Shown: positions 36,632 through 47,298 of the stretch, piece by piece
Position numbering within the stretch: position 1 is the stretch's first letter
Layout: the number at the start of each line of letters is the position of its first letter
Assembly: GCF_031954525.1 (NCBI RefSeq)
Contig: NZ_CP134867.1
Span: 3,410,001 to 3,474,000, forward strand
DNA from: Dyella sp. BiH032
GTDB taxonomy: Bacteria; Pseudomonadota; Gammaproteobacteria; Xanthomonadales; Rhodanobacteraceae
DNA length: 64,000 nt
Direction of reading: 5' to 3'
The notes under the pieces: model-generated
What the model saw: the letters and a program-made list of their open reading frames with translations, nothing else
What the model was told of the DNA's origin: nothing
Databases searched by the model: none
Program-made: the position numbers and the translations under genes

Positions 36632-39493
36632 TCAGAACCAACGGCGGTCTTCGCCCGGCCCGTCGACGTTGCTCACGCAACGTCCGCACAGTTCCGGATG
36701 CCGCAGGTGCTGGCCGACGTCGTCGCGGCGGTGCCAGCAACGTACGCATTTGGCCGCATCGCTGACGGTGGCCGACACCCATACGTCCGCCCCCTCCAGC
36801 TCCGACAACACGGCCGTGTCCGGCTGCCCGCCGGCAACGTCCAGACGCACGTCGGACGTAATGAAGAAGAACCGCAGTTCGTCCGCGGCCGGCGCGTAGC
36901 GGGCCACCAAGGCCGGATCGGCATGGATCGCCAGCTTGGCCTCCAGGGAGGCACCGATCTGCTCGGCCTTGCGCATGCCCTCGAGCACACGCGACGCGGT
37001 ATCGCGGATCGCCAGCAGGTCGGACCAGTAGCGCCGCTGTTCCGGCGAGCCCTGCGTAGCCTCGAGGCCGTCGTACCAGGTCTCGAACAGCACGCTTTCG
37101 GCGCGCTCGCCCGGCAGGGCCTTCCAGATTTCCTCCGCCGTAAAGCTGAGCACCGGCGCCAGCCAGCGCACCAGAGCTTCCGCGATGCGGAACATCGCGC
37201 TCTGCGCGCTGCGCCGGCCGCGGCTGTCGGTCGGCATGGTGTAGAGGCGGTCCTTGGTGATGTCCAGGTACAGCGCACCCAGCTCATTGGTGCAGAAGTT
37301 CTGCACGCGCTGGACGATCTCCGGGAAATCGTAGCGGTCGTACGCGGCCGCTACCGCCTGCTGCACATCAAAGGCCTGCTGCACCGCCCACTGGTCCAGC
37401 AACAGGCAATCTTCCACCGGCAGCAAGTGTCTCGCCGGGTCGAAGCCGTCCAGGTTGCCCAGCAGGAAGCGCGCCGTGTTGCGGATGCGGCGATACATGT
37501 CGGAGACGCGTTTGAGGATCTCGTCCGACAGCGACATCTCGTTGCGGTAATCGGTAGAACAGATCCACAGGCGCAGGATGTCCGCGCCCAGGTTCTTCAT
37601 GATGTCCTGCGGCTCGATGCCGTTGCCCAGCGACTTGGACATCTTGCGACCCTGCGCGTCTACGGTGAAGCCGTGCGTGAGCACGTCGTCGTAGGGCGCG
37701 CGGCCGTGGATGGCGGCGGAGGTGAGCAGCGAGGAATGGAACCAGCCGCGATGTTGATCCGAGCCTTCCAGATACATCACCTTGTACGAAGCGGCATCTC
37801 CCTGCTGAAGCTCGGGACGCTGGCCGACCACGGCGAAGTGCGTGACGCCCGAGTCGAACCAGACGTCCAGCACGTCGTTGACCTTCTCGTAGTCCTTGGC
37901 CTCGTCGCCCAGCAGTTCGGCTGGATCCAGCGCATACCAAGCGTCGATGCTGCCCTGCTCCACCCGCCTGGCGACCTGCTCCAACAGTTCGACCGACTTC
38001 GGATGCGGCTCCTTGGTGGCCTTGTGCACGAACAGCGCAATCGGCACACCCCAGGTGCGCTGGCGCGAGATGCACCAGTCCGGGCGATCGCCGATCATGC
38101 CGGCGATGCGCTCCTCGCCCCACGCCGGCACCCAGCGCACCTGGCGGATGGAGTCCATCGCCGCCTTGCGCAGGCCGGCCTGCTCCATGCTGATGAACCA
38201 TTGCGGCGTAGCGCGGAAGATCACCGGCGTCTTGTGGCGCCAGCAATGCGGATAGCTGTGCTCGATCTTGTGGTGAGCCAGCAGCACGCCGCGGCCACGC
38301 AGCACCTCTACGATGGCGTCGTTCGCCTTCCACAGGTGCGCGCCGGCGAGTTGCAGGCCATCGGCCGGCGGCGTGTCCACGCGATAGGTGCCGCGCGGCT
38401 CGACGTAATTCAGCGTGTCGATGCCGTACTTGCGGGAAACGACGAAGTCTTCCACGCCGTGGTCCGGCGAGGTGTGCACCGCACCCGTGCCGTCTTCGGC
38501 CGACACGTGCTCGCCCAGCAGCACCGGGATGCGCCGCTCATAGAACGGATGGCGCAGCAGCACGCCTTCCAGCGCCTGCCCGGCGATGCGCCCCAGGACC
38601 ACGGGGTGCTCGACGCCGTAGCGATGCAGAGCCTTCTCCACCAATGCGGAAGCCACGACCAACAGCACGCGGCGCCCGTCGCGCGACGGACCTTCGACCA
38701 GGGCGTACTCCAGCTCGGCGCCCATCGATACCGCCTGGCTTTCCGGCAGGGTCCACGGCGTGGTAGTCCAGATCGGAATGGCGACGATGGCATCGCCAGC
38801 GTCCACAGCGAACTTGGCCGCCAAGGCCTTGCCGTCGATGGCGTCATAAGCCACATCGATGGCCGGCGATACCTTGTCGGCGTATTCGATCTCGGCCTCC
38901 GCCAACGCCGAGCCACAGTCGAAGCACCAATAGACCGGCTTGAAGCCGCGCACCACGTGACCGTTGTCCACGATGCGGGCCAGGGCGCGCAGCATGTCGG
39001 CCTCGAACTTGAAATCCATGGTGCGATAGGGATGCTCCCAGTCGCCCAGTACGCCGAGACGCTTGAAGTCCGTGCGCTGCAGATCGATCTGCTGTTGCGC
39101 GTACTCGCGGCACTTCTGGCGGAAAGCCACGGCATCGAGCTTGTCGCCGGCCTTGCCGTGCTTCTTCTCCACTGCGATCTCGATCGGCAAGCCGTGGCAA
39201 TCCCAGCCGGGCACGTATGGCGAGCGGTAGCCGGCCAACAGGCGCGACTTCACCACCACGTCCTTGAGCACCTTGTTCACCGCATGGCCGAGATGGATCG
39301 CACCGTTGGCGTACGGCGGGCCATCGTGCAGCACGAACACCTTGTCGCGGCCGGCCGTGCGCTCCTGGATCTGCGCATAGCGGCCGACCTTCTCCCACTC
39401 GGCAAGCCATTGCGGCTCGCGCTTGGGCAGGTCGCCGCGCATCGGGAAGTCCGTCTGCGGCAGGTTGATGGTGTTCTTGTAATCCTGGGTCAT
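36632..39493 (-). CDS. ileS: Isoleucyl-tRNA synthetase
   Basis: A 953-residue class I synthetase charging tRNA-Ile. The HIGH motif appears in [16 protein letters not shown], the KMSKS loop as [12 protein letters not shown], the editing domain lies between them, and the C-terminal zinc-binding region has [10 protein letters not shown] and [10 protein letters not shown]. Length fits the bacterial type. It lies between ribF and lspA. Gene order, spacing of 115 bp from ribF and same strand indicate an operon. Confidence 0.98.
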   Translation of the reverse strand: MTQDYKNTINLPQTDFPMRGDLPKREPQWLAEWEKVGRYAQIQERTAGRDKVFVLHDGPPYANGAIHLGHAVNKVLKDVVVKSRLLAGYRSPYVPGWDCHGLPIEIAVEKKHGKAGDKLDAVAFRQKCREYAQQQIDLQRTDFKRLGVLGDWEHPYRTMDFKFEADMLRALARIVDNGHVVRGFKPVYWCFDCGSALAEAEIEYADKVSPAIDVAYDAIDGKALAAKFAVDAGDAIVAIPIWTTTPWTLPESQAVSMGAELEYALVEGPSRDGRRVLLVVASALVEKALHRYGVEHPVVLGRIAGQALEGVLLRHPFYERRIPVLLGEHVSAEDGTGAVHTSPDHGVEDFVVSRKYGIDTLNYVEPRGTYRVDTPPADGLQLAGAHLWKANDAIVEVLRGRGVLLAHHKIEHSYPHCWRHKTPVIFRATPQWFISMEQAGLRKAAMDSIRQVRWVPAWGEERIAGMIGDRPDWCISRQRTWGVPIALFVHKATKEPHPKSVELLEQVARRVEQGSIDAWYALDPAELLGDEAKDYEKVNDVLDVWFDSGVTHFAVVGQRPELQQGDAASYKVMYLEGSDQHRGWFHSSLLTSAAIHGRAPYDDVLTHGFTVDAQGRKMSKSLGNGIEPQDIMKNLGADILRLWICSTDYRNEMSLSDEILKRVSDMYRRIRNTARFLLGNLDGFDPARHLLPVEDCLLLDQWAVQQAFDVQQAVAAAYDRYDFPEIVQRVQNFCTNELGALYLDITKDRLYTMPTDSRGRRSAQSAMFRIAEALVRWLAPVLSFTAEEIWKALPGERAESVLFETWYDGLEATQGSPEQRRYWSDLLAIRDTASRVLEGMRKAEQIGASLEAKLAIHADPALVARYAPAADELRFFFITSDVRLDVAGGQPDTAVLSELEGADVWVSATVSDAAKCVRCWHRRDDVGQHLRHPELCGRCVSNVDGPGEDRRWF

Positions 39494-39608
39494 TGCTCGG
39501 ATGCCATCGGGGTTGTCGGGCGCGGCCCTCGTGCCGTCGCCGTGGAATGTCTGGCCGGCGCGGATCGCGCGCCGGACGAAAGCCGGAACGTTAGCGGATT
39601 CCGGGCAC

Positions 39609-40562
39609 TCATGCCTCGGCCAGGCGGGGGTTCATACCGAGCACTTCGCGCGCCATGCGGGCATCGCGGTGCATCTGCTCGGTGAGCGCATCCAGGCCAT
39701 CGAATTTCTGCTCGTCGCGCAACTTGGCGACGAACTCCACCGCCATGCGCTGGCCGTAGAGGTCGCCCTCGAAATCGAACAGGTGCACTTCCAGCAGCGG
39801 CTGCGGCACCTGGTTCACCGTCGGGCGGATGCCCAGGCTGGCGACGCCAGGCCAGGCGCATTCGCCTTCGCCCAGCCCGACACGCACCGCGAAGATGCCG
39901 CGCACCGGCGGCACCCGATCACGGAGGTGGATGTTGGCCGTGGGAAAGCCCAGCTGCCGCCCGAGCTGGTTGCCGTATTCGACCTTGCCTTCGATGACGA
40001 AGGGGCGCCCCAGCAGAGGAGCAGCGCCGGCGAACTCGCCAGCCGCCAGCAACATGCGTACCCGGGTGGCCGACACCCGCGCGCCATCGAGCAAGACCGG
40101 CGGCATCACGCAGGCGCTGAAGCCCAGCTGTTTCCCCATCGACTCCAGCAGCGCGACATCGCCCCCCCGCTTGTGGCCGAAACGAAAATCACCGCCCACC
40201 CACACTTCGCGAGTGCGCAGGCGCTCGACCAGCACGCGGCGAACGAAATCCTCGGCGGGCATGGACGTCAATTCGCGGTTGAACCGCAGGATCAGTGCCT
40301 GCCCCATCCCGGCCGCGTCGAAGCCCAGGAGCTTTTCGCGCACGCTGGAGAGCCGTGGCACCGGCTCCGTGGAAAAGAACGCGCGGGGCAAGGGTTCGAA
40401 GCTCACCACGACCGGCCGCAGTCCAAGCGCCTGGGCACGCTCGCGCACCTGCGCGAGCAGCGCCTGGTGCCCTCGATGCAGGCCGTCGAACGCGCCGACG
40501 GCCACCACGCTACCGCCGGGTGCCAGACAGGGGCCGGCGATATCCCTGGAAAGTCTTGTCAT
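39609..40562 (-). CDS. ribF: Bifunctional riboflavin kinase/FAD synthetase
   Basis: A 317-residue enzyme making FMN and FAD. The N-terminal FAD synthetase domain has [17 protein letters not shown] and the later [20 protein letters not shown] region. The C-terminal flavokinase domain has [13 protein letters not shown] and [12 protein letters not shown]. It lies 41 bp from murJ upstream and upstream of ileS, the standard arrangement. Confidence 0.97.
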   Translation of the reverse strand: MTRLSRDIAGPCLAPGGSVVAVGAFDGLHRGHQALLAQVRERAQALGLRPVVVSFEPLPRAFFSTEPVPRLSSVREKLLGFDAAGMGQALILRFNRELTSMPAEDFVRRVLVERLRTREVWVGGDFRFGHKRGGDVALLESMGKQLGFSACVMPPVLLDGARVSATRVRMLLAAGEFAGAAPLLGRPFVIEGKVEYGNQLGRQLGFPTANIHLRDRVPPVRGIFAVRVGLGEGECAWPGVASLGIRPTVNQVPQPLLEVHLFDFEGDLYGQRMAVEFVAKLRDEQKFDGLDALTEQMHRDARMAREVLGMNPRLAEA

Positions 40563-40603
40563 CGCGCGAGTATAGCCTCAGCCCGGCGCCTCGCGGCGGC
40601 GCA

Positions 40604-42211
40604 TCAAACGCCGCGCAGTTCACGCAGACGGAAGCCCGCCGCAAACAGCGCCGCGAGGTAAGCGCCGCCACCCGCGCCGACCAGGGCAGCCAGGTGCCAG
40701 ACCCGGGTCCATTTCGCAGCCTCGGTCCAGTCCGGCCAGACCCACAGCCCCGCGAGCAGCACGCCGATCATCACCGCACAGGCCAGCGCCAGCCGCCCCA
40801 GATGACGCATCCAGCCTGGCTGCCGCTGGTATACCCCCGCCTTGCGCAACCAATGCCACAGCAGGCCAAGGTTGATGTAGCTCGCCGCCGCGCTGGCAAT
40901 ACCCAGCGCCATGTGCAGGCCGGGCACCTTGGCCAGGCCATCGAGCAAGGCCCCTTGCTTGACCTCGGCCGGCGCCCACAGGGCGAAAAGCAAGGCCAGG
41001 AACAGTACGTTCAACACCATGTTGGCGATCAGCGAAGCCACGCCGGCACGAACCGGCGTACGGGTGTCCTGGCGGGCATAGAAGGCCGGCAGCACGACCT
41101 TCACGAGCGCGAAAGCCGGGAGGCCGAAGCTCAGCGCGGAAATGGAGAGGGTCGCCATGCGCGTATCGAATGGGGTGAAGCGCCCATGCTGGAACAGCGT
41201 GGCGACCAGCGGTTCGGCCAGCAGCATCAGCGCGAACATCGCCGGCACGGCGATCAGCAGGGTCGTGCGCAGGCCCCAGTCGAGCGCTTTGGAAAAGCCA
41301 TCGCTGTCGGTGGCCACGTGATGGCGCGACAGCGACGGCAGGATCACCGTGCCCAGCGCCACGCCGAACACGCCCAGCGGCAGTTCCAGGAAGCGGTCGG
41401 CCTGCGACAGCCAGCTCTGCGAGCCGATGTACAGCAGCGAGGCGATCACCGTGTCCAGCAGCAGGTTGATCTGCGCCACCGAGGAGCCGAACAGCGTCGG
41501 CACCATCAGCTTCAGGATCCGCCGCACGTCCGGATGGCTCCAGCCCCAGCGCGGCAGCGCCAGCAGGTCCAGCTGCCGCAGCGCAGGCAACTGGAACAGC
41601 AGCTGCAGGATGCCCGCGACCAGGATCGCCCAGCCCATGGCCATGATCGGCGTATGCAGTCGCGGCGCCAGCCACAGCGCACCGGTGATCATGCAGAGAT
41701 TGAGGATCACCGGCGTCAGCGCCGGCAGTCCGAAGCGGTGGAAGCTGTTGAGCGCGCCGCCGGCCAGGGCGGTCAGGGAAACGAATAGCAGGAAAGGAAA
41801 GGTCAGGCGCAGCAGGTCCACGGTCAGCGCGAACTTTTCCGGGGTTTCGATCGCGCCCGGCGAGAACAGCGTGGTGACCTGGGGCGCGAACATCACTCCC
41901 AATGCGGTAACCAGCAGCAGCACCCCGCCCAGGGTGCCGGAGACCCGCGACATCAGCGCCTTGAGCTCGTCGTGGCTGCGCTTCTCCTTCACCTCGGTGA
42001 AGACCGGCACGAAAGCAGTCGAGAACGACCCCTCAGCGAATAGCCGGCGCATGAAATTGGGGATGCGGAACGCCACCCAGAACGCGTCGGTGGCCGCATT
42101 GGCGCCGAAGGCCGCATTGATCGACATGTCCCGGACCAGCCCGAGGACGCGCGAGATCATGGTCATGCCGCTGAACGACAGCAGCCCTCGGAACATGCTG
42201 GGAGACTTCAT
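40604..42211 (-). CDS. murJ: Lipid II flippase MurJ
   Basis: A 535-residue inner-membrane protein of the MOP superfamily with about fourteen helices that flips lipid II for peptidoglycan synthesis. Family features include the N-terminal SMFRGLLSFSGMTMISRVLG, RIPNFMRRLFAEGSFSTAFVP (in parts RIPNFMRRLFAEG and SFSTAFVP) and the central cavity residues in ARQDTRTPV. It starts the minus-strand operon, divergent from rpsT. Confidence 0.97.
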   Translation of the reverse strand: MKSPSMFRGLLSFSGMTMISRVLGLVRDMSINAAFGANAATDAFWVAFRIPNFMRRLFAEGSFSTAFVPVFTEVKEKRSHDELKALMSRVSGTLGGVLLLVTALGVMFAPQVTTLFSPGAIETPEKFALTVDLLRLTFPFLLFVSLTALAGGALNSFHRFGLPALTPVILNLCMITGALWLAPRLHTPIMAMGWAILVAGILQLLFQLPALRQLDLLALPRWGWSHPDVRRILKLMVPTLFGSSVAQINLLLDTVIASLLYIGSQSWLSQADRFLELPLGVFGVALGTVILPSLSRHHVATDSDGFSKALDWGLRTTLLIAVPAMFALMLLAEPLVATLFQHGRFTPFDTRMATLSISALSFGLPAFALVKVVLPAFYARQDTRTPVRAGVASLIANMVLNVLFLALLFALWAPAEVKQGALLDGLAKVPGLHMALGIASAAASYINLGLLWHWLRKAGVYQRQPGWMRHLGRLALACAVMIGVLLAGLWVWPDWTEAAKWTRVWHLAALVGAGGGAYLAALFAAGFRLRELRGV

Positions 42212-42412
42212 GCGCGCGCCGATACCTTCTTGTTATGGGATGCACCGGCCGGCTCCGCGCCCCGTGCGGGCGCCGGCAAAGCGCGTAGTTTGACAGCCGG
42301 CGCGGGCGGGAAGACAGCGCGAAAGTGGCAAAATAGCGCCCTCGTTCACGGGAACGGCGGGCCCTGCCGTGCCTCCCGGCCCTGTCGGAGCCGTCCCGGC
42401 GCGCCTAAGCTG

Positions 42413-42441
42413 TTGACGCAACGGCTCATTAGCCGCATAAT
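42413..42441 (+). promoter_or_regulatory. rpsT promoter
   Basis: TTGACG (42413-42418), 17-bp spacer, CATAAT (42436-42441). It lies 45 bp upstream of the rpsT start, giving a short leader. Confidence 0.8.
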
Positions 42442-42485
42442 CACCGCCTTTTTCCAACCAACCCAAGCGATTCCGGAGTTCTACC

Positions 42486-42749
42486 TTGGCCAACATCAAG
42501 TCCGCGAAGAAGCGCGCGCGCCAGTCCGAGCAGCGCCGCCTGCGCAACATCAGCGCCCGCTCCATGGTGCGCACCGCCCTCAAGAAGGTCGTCAAGGCTA
42601 TTGAGGCCAAGGACAAGGCTGGCGCCGTCGAAGCGTTCGCCGCTGCCCAGCCGGTGATGGATCGCTACGCCGCCCGCGGCCTGATCCACAAGAACAAGGC
42701 CGCTCGCCACAAGAGCCGCCTCAACGCGAAGATCCGCGAGCTGGCGTAA
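42486..42749 (+). CDS. rpsT: 30S ribosomal protein S20
   Basis: An 87-residue basic ribosomal protein, [18 protein letters not shown] to the end [12 protein letters not shown]. The start codon is TTG (42486), preceded by CGGAG eight bases upstream. A UUG start is also used by E. coli rpsT, where it takes part in translational autoregulation by free S20; the same may hold here. It is divergent from murJ, as in enterobacteria and xanthomonads, and closed by its own terminator. Confidence 0.97.
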   Translation: MANIKSAKKRARQSEQRRLRNISARSMVRTALKKVVKAIEAKDKAGAVEAFAAAQPVMDRYAARGLIHKNKAARHKSRLNAKIRELA

Positions 42750-42777
42750 GCCAGCTTTCACGCGATTCGGGTTGGCG

Positions 42778-42809
42778 AAAGGGCCGGCGCAAGCCGGCCC
42801 TTTCGTTTT
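42778..42809 (+). terminator. rpsT terminator
   Basis: GGGCCGG-CGCAAG-CCGGCCC flanked by AAA on the left and TTTCGTTTT on the right, about 30 bp after the rpsT stop. Confidence 0.9.
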
Positions 42810-42998
42810 GCATGTTCGCTGGCCATTGGCGCCAGCCTCCCGGCTCGTACCCACATTCCCGTCAGCACTGAACCAAGAGGCGTCGTTTCTGGATTACGGG
42901 AAAACCGAAAGACCACCCTTCGGCTCTCTGCCCGTGCGGCGTCTCGTCGTCGCCCCCTACCTGCGCCGGAATGACGGTCGCGTCATCGTCTACGTCCA

Positions 42999-45900
42999 CT
43001 AGGCCACCGCTTCGCGCGCCCGTTCCGGCAATGCCAGCCGCCGCTCGTCCGCGTCGTATTCGATCAGCAGTACGGCCGAATCGTGGCGCCCGTTGATGTC
43101 GACGAAGCACGCGCCGCCGATGAACGGTTCCAGCGTCATCACCGATTTCAGCGGCGTCGCCACCACCATCTGGAAACCGAAGTTCTCGAAGATGTTCATG
43201 GCCAGCGCGGTGAACTCGTTATCGGCCTTGTCGAACGCCTCGTCCAGCACCACCGGCGCATAGCGCGGCAGATGGCCATCATCGCCGCCGAGCTGGTAAC
43301 GCAGCGCCGCGGCCAGGCAAGTAGTAGCCAGTTTCTGTCGCTGCCCGCCCGACTTGCCGGCGCCGCTGCGGTATACCTCGACCTGCCGCCGTGTATCCGC
43401 CTCCACTTCCACGCCGATGAACTCTACGTGCAGGCGCACGTCCAGCACTTGCTCGCGCCACCGGCGGTGTTCCGGATCCTGGGCACCCAGCCGCTCCACC
43501 AGTTGCCGAAGCACGGCGAACTGGGCTTCCGCGCGCTCGCGGTCGTCCGTCTGGTGCTGCATGAGCACGTCGCGCAGCTGAGCCTGGAAGTCGCGCACTT
43601 CCTGCAGACCGCGGTCGCTGACCTCGATCTGCAGCAAGGTGCCGCGATTGAAAGGCACTCGCTCCAGACTTTCGTTCACCTCTTCCATGCGCTGGCCGAT
43701 CGATCGGCGCGCCTCTGACATGTGCTTCTGCAACACCAGCAGGTCTTGCTTGCTCTGGCTCTGCAACAGCTCGAAGAAGCGGGCCTCGTGCTTGGGCAGG
43801 CCGTCCAGCTCCAGGCGTCGCAGCCGGGCCAGGAAACCCTCGGCAGAGTCCAGCTGCGGGGTGAAGTCGGCGCTGTCCTGCGGCCAACGGCGACAGAAGG
43901 CCCGGAAACATTCCTCGATCGCCTGCACCAGGCGGTAATCGCGCTCGGCCTGTTCCTCGAGTACGTCATGCAGCGAACGTTCCAGCGCGCGGAACTGATG
44001 GTCGATGTTCTCCAGCGACAGCGCCGGCTGCGCCGGCAGCCGTGCCCCCAGACCCTCGACCTGCACGGGAGTCAGCGACGCCATGCCGGCGCGGGCTGCG
44101 CAGGCGTCTCTTTGTGCGTCCACGCTGCGTCGCTCCCGCTCCACCGCAATCCGCTCCGCGGCGGTCTCCTCGCAGGCCTTGGCAGCTCGTTGCCGCAGCG
44201 AACGCTCGGCGTCCAGCCGTTCCGTCAGCGCGTCCATGCCGGCGTCGCCTTCGCGCAACTGACGCAACTGCGCTTCGATGTCGGCCAGCCGCTGCAGCCG
44301 GGGCGCGACGTCAATCTCCTCCCATTCCATGCCGGCCAGCGCCGCGGCGGCCACCCGCAGGTCGCCTTCACGCTCGCGGCGCGCCTTCAGTTGCGCAAGC
44401 GCGTCGTTGGCTTGGGCCAGCGACTGAGCGAGCTCGACACCTTCCTTTTCGAACAACGCCAATTTGTCGCGATTGTCGAAACCCAGCACCCAGTGCCGCC
44501 GGTCATCCGCCGCGCGGCGATCGTCCTTCTCGTAGCGGTCCCCCGGGTGCTTGACCTGACCTTCGCGCGTGATCGCGCGATCGGCCTGCTTCAGTGCAGC
44601 GGCATTGTCCACACAGGTGTAATCGAAACGACGCGCGAGTTCAGCCTGCAACCAAGCTCGATGGACGTGATCCCGCACCTCCAGGCGATGTACCAGCGAA
44701 CGAGCATCCGGCCGGCGCTGACCGAAGGCCTCCACGTGCCCGACGCGGTAGTACACCAGCTTGCCGCCCAGGTGGATCTTGTTCACCCAGGCGGCCACCT
44801 GCGCGTACTGGTGCTCATCCACCAGCAGGGAAAGCGCAAAGCCATGCAGGACACGCTCGATCGCGCCACGCCAGGCCACGAATTCGTCCTTCACCTGCAG
44901 CAGCTCGCCCACGAACGGCACTGCGTTCTCCGACCAGCCGAGCTCCTGGCAAAGGCGGGCACGCATGGCCTGTACAGGCGCTGGAATGTTGGAAGGGTGT
45001 TTCCTGAGCGCGTCGATTTCAGCGCGAACCATCGCGAACCGTTGCGCCGCCTGGCTGCTATCGCGCCTGAGCGCATCCATCTGCTCTTCAAGCGCGCCGG
45101 CCTGGCCGCGCGCACCGGTGATCAGCTCGCGAGCCTGCCCCGCCAGTTCGGCGAAGGCTCGTGCGGTAGCTGGCAGAGTCCAACCCAGCTCGCGGCAGGC
45201 TGCTTCCAGCTTGTTGCGGCGGCGCAGGCGCTCGTCGCGTTCGCGCGCCACCTGCTCACGCTCGCGCTCCAGCTGATCGACCACGTCGCCGCCCTGCTCA
45301 CGACGCTGCCGCTCCATGTCGGCCAGCTTCTGATCGTGATTCTCCAGCAACTGCTTGCGCTGGATCAGCTCGCCCTCCAGCGCCTGTGCTTGCACCTCCA
45401 GTTCGGCCTGCCGGTCGTCCAGCAGAACCAGGCGACGCTGCTCGCGGAACAGGTCGATGCCTTGCTGCTGCTCGCGCAGCGCATTGGTCTCGCGCCGCAG
45501 GACCTGCAGTTCGTCATGACCCAGGCGCGCCGGCGTGAGTGTCTGCACCTGTTCTCGCGCGATGACCACCGCCTTGTGCGCCGCGTCCAGTTCCCCGAAG
45601 TCGGCGACCAGGCGATCCGCAGCGGCAAAGGTTTCCGGCTCCTCCAGCATGAAGCCGCGCAGAAAATGGTTCAGGTCCCCAAGGTTCTTCGCCGATTGCG
45701 TCTTGTGCAGCAGCTTCAGTGCGATGTCACTCTGGATGCCCAGCAGCCGCCGGAATCGTTCCGAGTAACCAGCGAAGGCGTCGAAGTGATGCACTTCCTC
45801 GCCAAGCTTGGCCTTGAGACGGCGGAGATCGAGATCGAATCCATCCAGATCCCTGGCGAGGTCGAAAGGGCGCTCCGCAACCATGTAGTGCTTGCGCACG

Positions 45901-46637
45901 TCGGCGGCGGACGAGCCGTTGCCGGCGATCCAGAACAGGCGGATCAGCGAGACCGTCGCGCCCAGCGCATTGCGGTATTCCAAGGCCAGCGCGGACCAGG
46001 TAGTGCCCTTGCGCAGATACTGAGTAGCGATTTCACCGGAATCGCTGTCGTGCTGGTCCGCCCAGGCACCACGTACGTAAGAAGCGAGATTGCGATCGCG
46101 GCCGCTGCGGTCCGCCTCGCGGGCCGCTGCGTTGAAGTCCACCAGACTCGGCGGCACCAGCAACGCGGACATCGCATCGAGCAGGGTCGACTTGCCTGAA
46201 CCGGAGCGGCCCACGAAGAGAAAGCCCTTTTCGGCGATCGGAATGTCCACCAGGCCGCTGAAGGTTCCCCAGTTGAAGACCTGCAAGCGGCGCATGCGGA
46301 ACTGCTCGTCGCGAGGATCGGGCAGGTCGGACAGGAACAGCGAGGGTGCGACCGTATGCGCAGGCTTCGTCTTCGGCGTCTTGGCGACGGGAAGCGGTGC
46401 GGCCGCCTCGACTACCGACGATACTTCCCTGCGGTGAGCGGCCGGATCCGCCGGAAGCTTGGGAGAGGCCACTACGTCGCTCTTCTTCGACCGGCCCGGC
46501 GACTTCACCTTCGTGACGGTTTCCTTGGATTCGCCCGGTTTGGACGCAGCGGCCTTAGAAAGTCCCGCCGAGGCCGACTTTGTGTCGCCCCTGCCCTTCT
46601 TGGCACTCTTTCGCGGCGCCTTCTCCTTACTGCTCAT
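42999..46637 (-). CDS. jetC: SMC-like ATPase JetC/MksB of a Wadjet/Mks-type condensin
   Basis: A 1212-residue SMC-family protein. Residues 1-105 are a low-complexity Lys/Ser/Ala-rich extension; the conserved part starts at [20 protein letters not shown]. Walker A is GRSGSGKST (143-151), the ABC signature KSGGQRQK (near 1095) and Walker [12 protein letters not shown] (1129-1139). Long coiled coils (about 380-560 and 780-1060) flank a hinge-like globular region (about 560-720). JetC proteins extrude DNA loops with JetA and JetB. The gene overlaps jetB by 11 bp. No JetD nuclease gene follows; rpsT lies beyond a 249-bp gap. Confidence 0.9.
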   Translation of the reverse strand: MSSKEKAPRKSAKKGRGDTKSASAGLSKAAASKPGESKETVTKVKSPGRSKKSDVVASPKLPADPAAHRREVSSVVEAAAPLPVAKTPKTKPAHTVAPSLFLSDLPDPRDEQFRMRRLQVFNWGTFSGLVDIPIAEKGFLFVGRSGSGKSTLLDAMSALLVPPSLVDFNAAAREADRSGRDRNLASYVRGAWADQHDSDSGEIATQYLRKGTTWSALALEYRNALGATVSLIRLFWIAGNGSSAADVRKHYMVAERPFDLARDLDGFDLDLRRLKAKLGEEVHHFDAFAGYSERFRRLLGIQSDIALKLLHKTQSAKNLGDLNHFLRGFMLEEPETFAAADRLVADFGELDAAHKAVVIAREQVQTLTPARLGHDELQVLRRETNALREQQQGIDLFREQRRLVLLDDRQAELEVQAQALEGELIQRKQLLENHDQKLADMERQRREQGGDVVDQLEREREQVARERDERLRRRNKLEAACRELGWTLPATARAFAELAGQARELITGARGQAGALEEQMDALRRDSSQAAQRFAMVRAEIDALRKHPSNIPAPVQAMRARLCQELGWSENAVPFVGELLQVKDEFVAWRGAIERVLHGFALSLLVDEHQYAQVAAWVNKIHLGGKLVYYRVGHVEAFGQRRPDARSLVHRLEVRDHVHRAWLQAELARRFDYTCVDNAAALKQADRAITREGQVKHPGDRYEKDDRRAADDRRHWVLGFDNRDKLALFEKEGVELAQSLAQANDALAQLKARREREGDLRVAAAALAGMEWEEIDVAPRLQRLADIEAQLRQLREGDAGMDALTERLDAERSLRQRAAKACEETAAERIAVERERRSVDAQRDACAARAGMASLTPVQVEGLGARLPAQPALSLENIDHQFRALERSLHDVLEEQAERDYRLVQAIEECFRAFCRRWPQDSADFTPQLDSAEGFLARLRRLELDGLPKHEARFFELLQSQSKQDLLVLQKHMSEARRSIGQRMEEVNESLERVPFNRGTLLQIEVSDRGLQEVRDFQAQLRDVLMQHQTDDRERAEAQFAVLRQLVERLGAQDPEHRRWREQVLDVRLHVEFIGVEVEADTRRQVEVYRSGAGKSGGQRQKLATTCLAAALRYQLGGDDGHLPRYAPVVLDEAFDKADNEFTALAMNIFENFGFQMVVATPLKSVMTLEPFIGGACFVDINGRHDSAVLLIEYDADERRLALPERAREAVA

Positions 46638-47298
46638 CCGTGCCCTCCCCGATCACCAACGTAGCGCCCCGCAGCTCCCGGTAGACCTGCGTAAGCGCCT
46701 GCACGTCCTCGGCGGAGAACAACAGCTTCAGCGTGGGAGAGACCTCGTAGCGCTCTTCGCTGCCGCGCAGGCGTTCCAGCACGTGGCTTTCCCTCATCTT
46801 GCCGATCGCCGCGGCGACCCGCTTGGCAAAGCCGGCGCGGTCGGTGGAGAAGTGCTTTTCGTAAACGGACAAGGCATCCACCAGCATGCCCTCCTCCACC
46901 ACCGCGCGGCGGCCCTGCGCCTCGCCCTCCAGCAACTGCTGACGCAGATGCAGCAGCAGGACGGTGTCGATGAAAGTGAGCGGCAGCGACCGGAGCAGCA
47001 CCGGCGTATCGAGCTCGCCCGTGTCCGCCTGGCGCGCGAACGCGACGCCGGCTTCGCGATCGACGACCAGCTCCAGGAACAGCTCGCAAAGCTGCGAACG
47101 CAGCGTTGCCTCGTAACGAAGCAATACCGGCCACAACACGGCATGGCGCGCGGCATCCACGCAGGGCCCGGCCAGCAGCTGACACAGCAAGCGGCGCACA
47201 TCGAGCGGCAGCACCCCCGTGTCGCCGGCGAACAGCGCGCCTGCCTGGGATACCGGCTCAGGCGATGTCGCGATCGCTTCTTCCTCAAGCAAATTCAT
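46627..47298 (-). CDS. jetB: DUF4194 protein JetB/MksE
   Basis: A 223-residue protein of the DUF4194 family, the KITE-like (MukE-equivalent) subunit of Wadjet and MksBEF complexes. It has paired winged-helix character, with [20 protein letters not shown] in the first half and [20 protein letters not shown] then [20 protein letters not shown] in the second. Its position between jetA and jetC, with overlaps of 14 and 11 bp, matches the usual operon. The call relies on order and family pattern together. Confidence 0.88.
   Translation of the reverse strand: MNLLEEEAIATSPEPVSQAGALFAGDTGVLPLDVRRLLCQLLAGPCVDAARHAVLWPVLLRYEATLRSQLCELFLELVVDREAGVAFARQADTGELDTPVLLRSLPLTFIDTVLLLHLRQQLLEGEAQGRRAVVEEGMLVDALSVYEKHFSTDRAGFAKRVAAAIGKMRESHVLERLRGSEERYEVSPTLKLLFSAEDVQALTQVYRELRGATLVIGEGTDEQ

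Noticed and set aside
35921..39685. A 1254-codon open frame antisense to ispH, lspA and ileS
   Set aside because: It crosses three recognised genes and intergenic DNA, and its length is explained by GC-rich codon bias on the other strand.
40295..41788. A 497-codon open frame antisense to ribF and murJ
   Set aside because: Arg/Gln/His-rich composition and full overlap with two confident genes show it is a shadow frame.
42750..42998. Possible remnant of jetD between rpsT and jetC
   Set aside because: Only 249 bp remain, including the rpsT terminator, and no frame carries toprim-like motifs.
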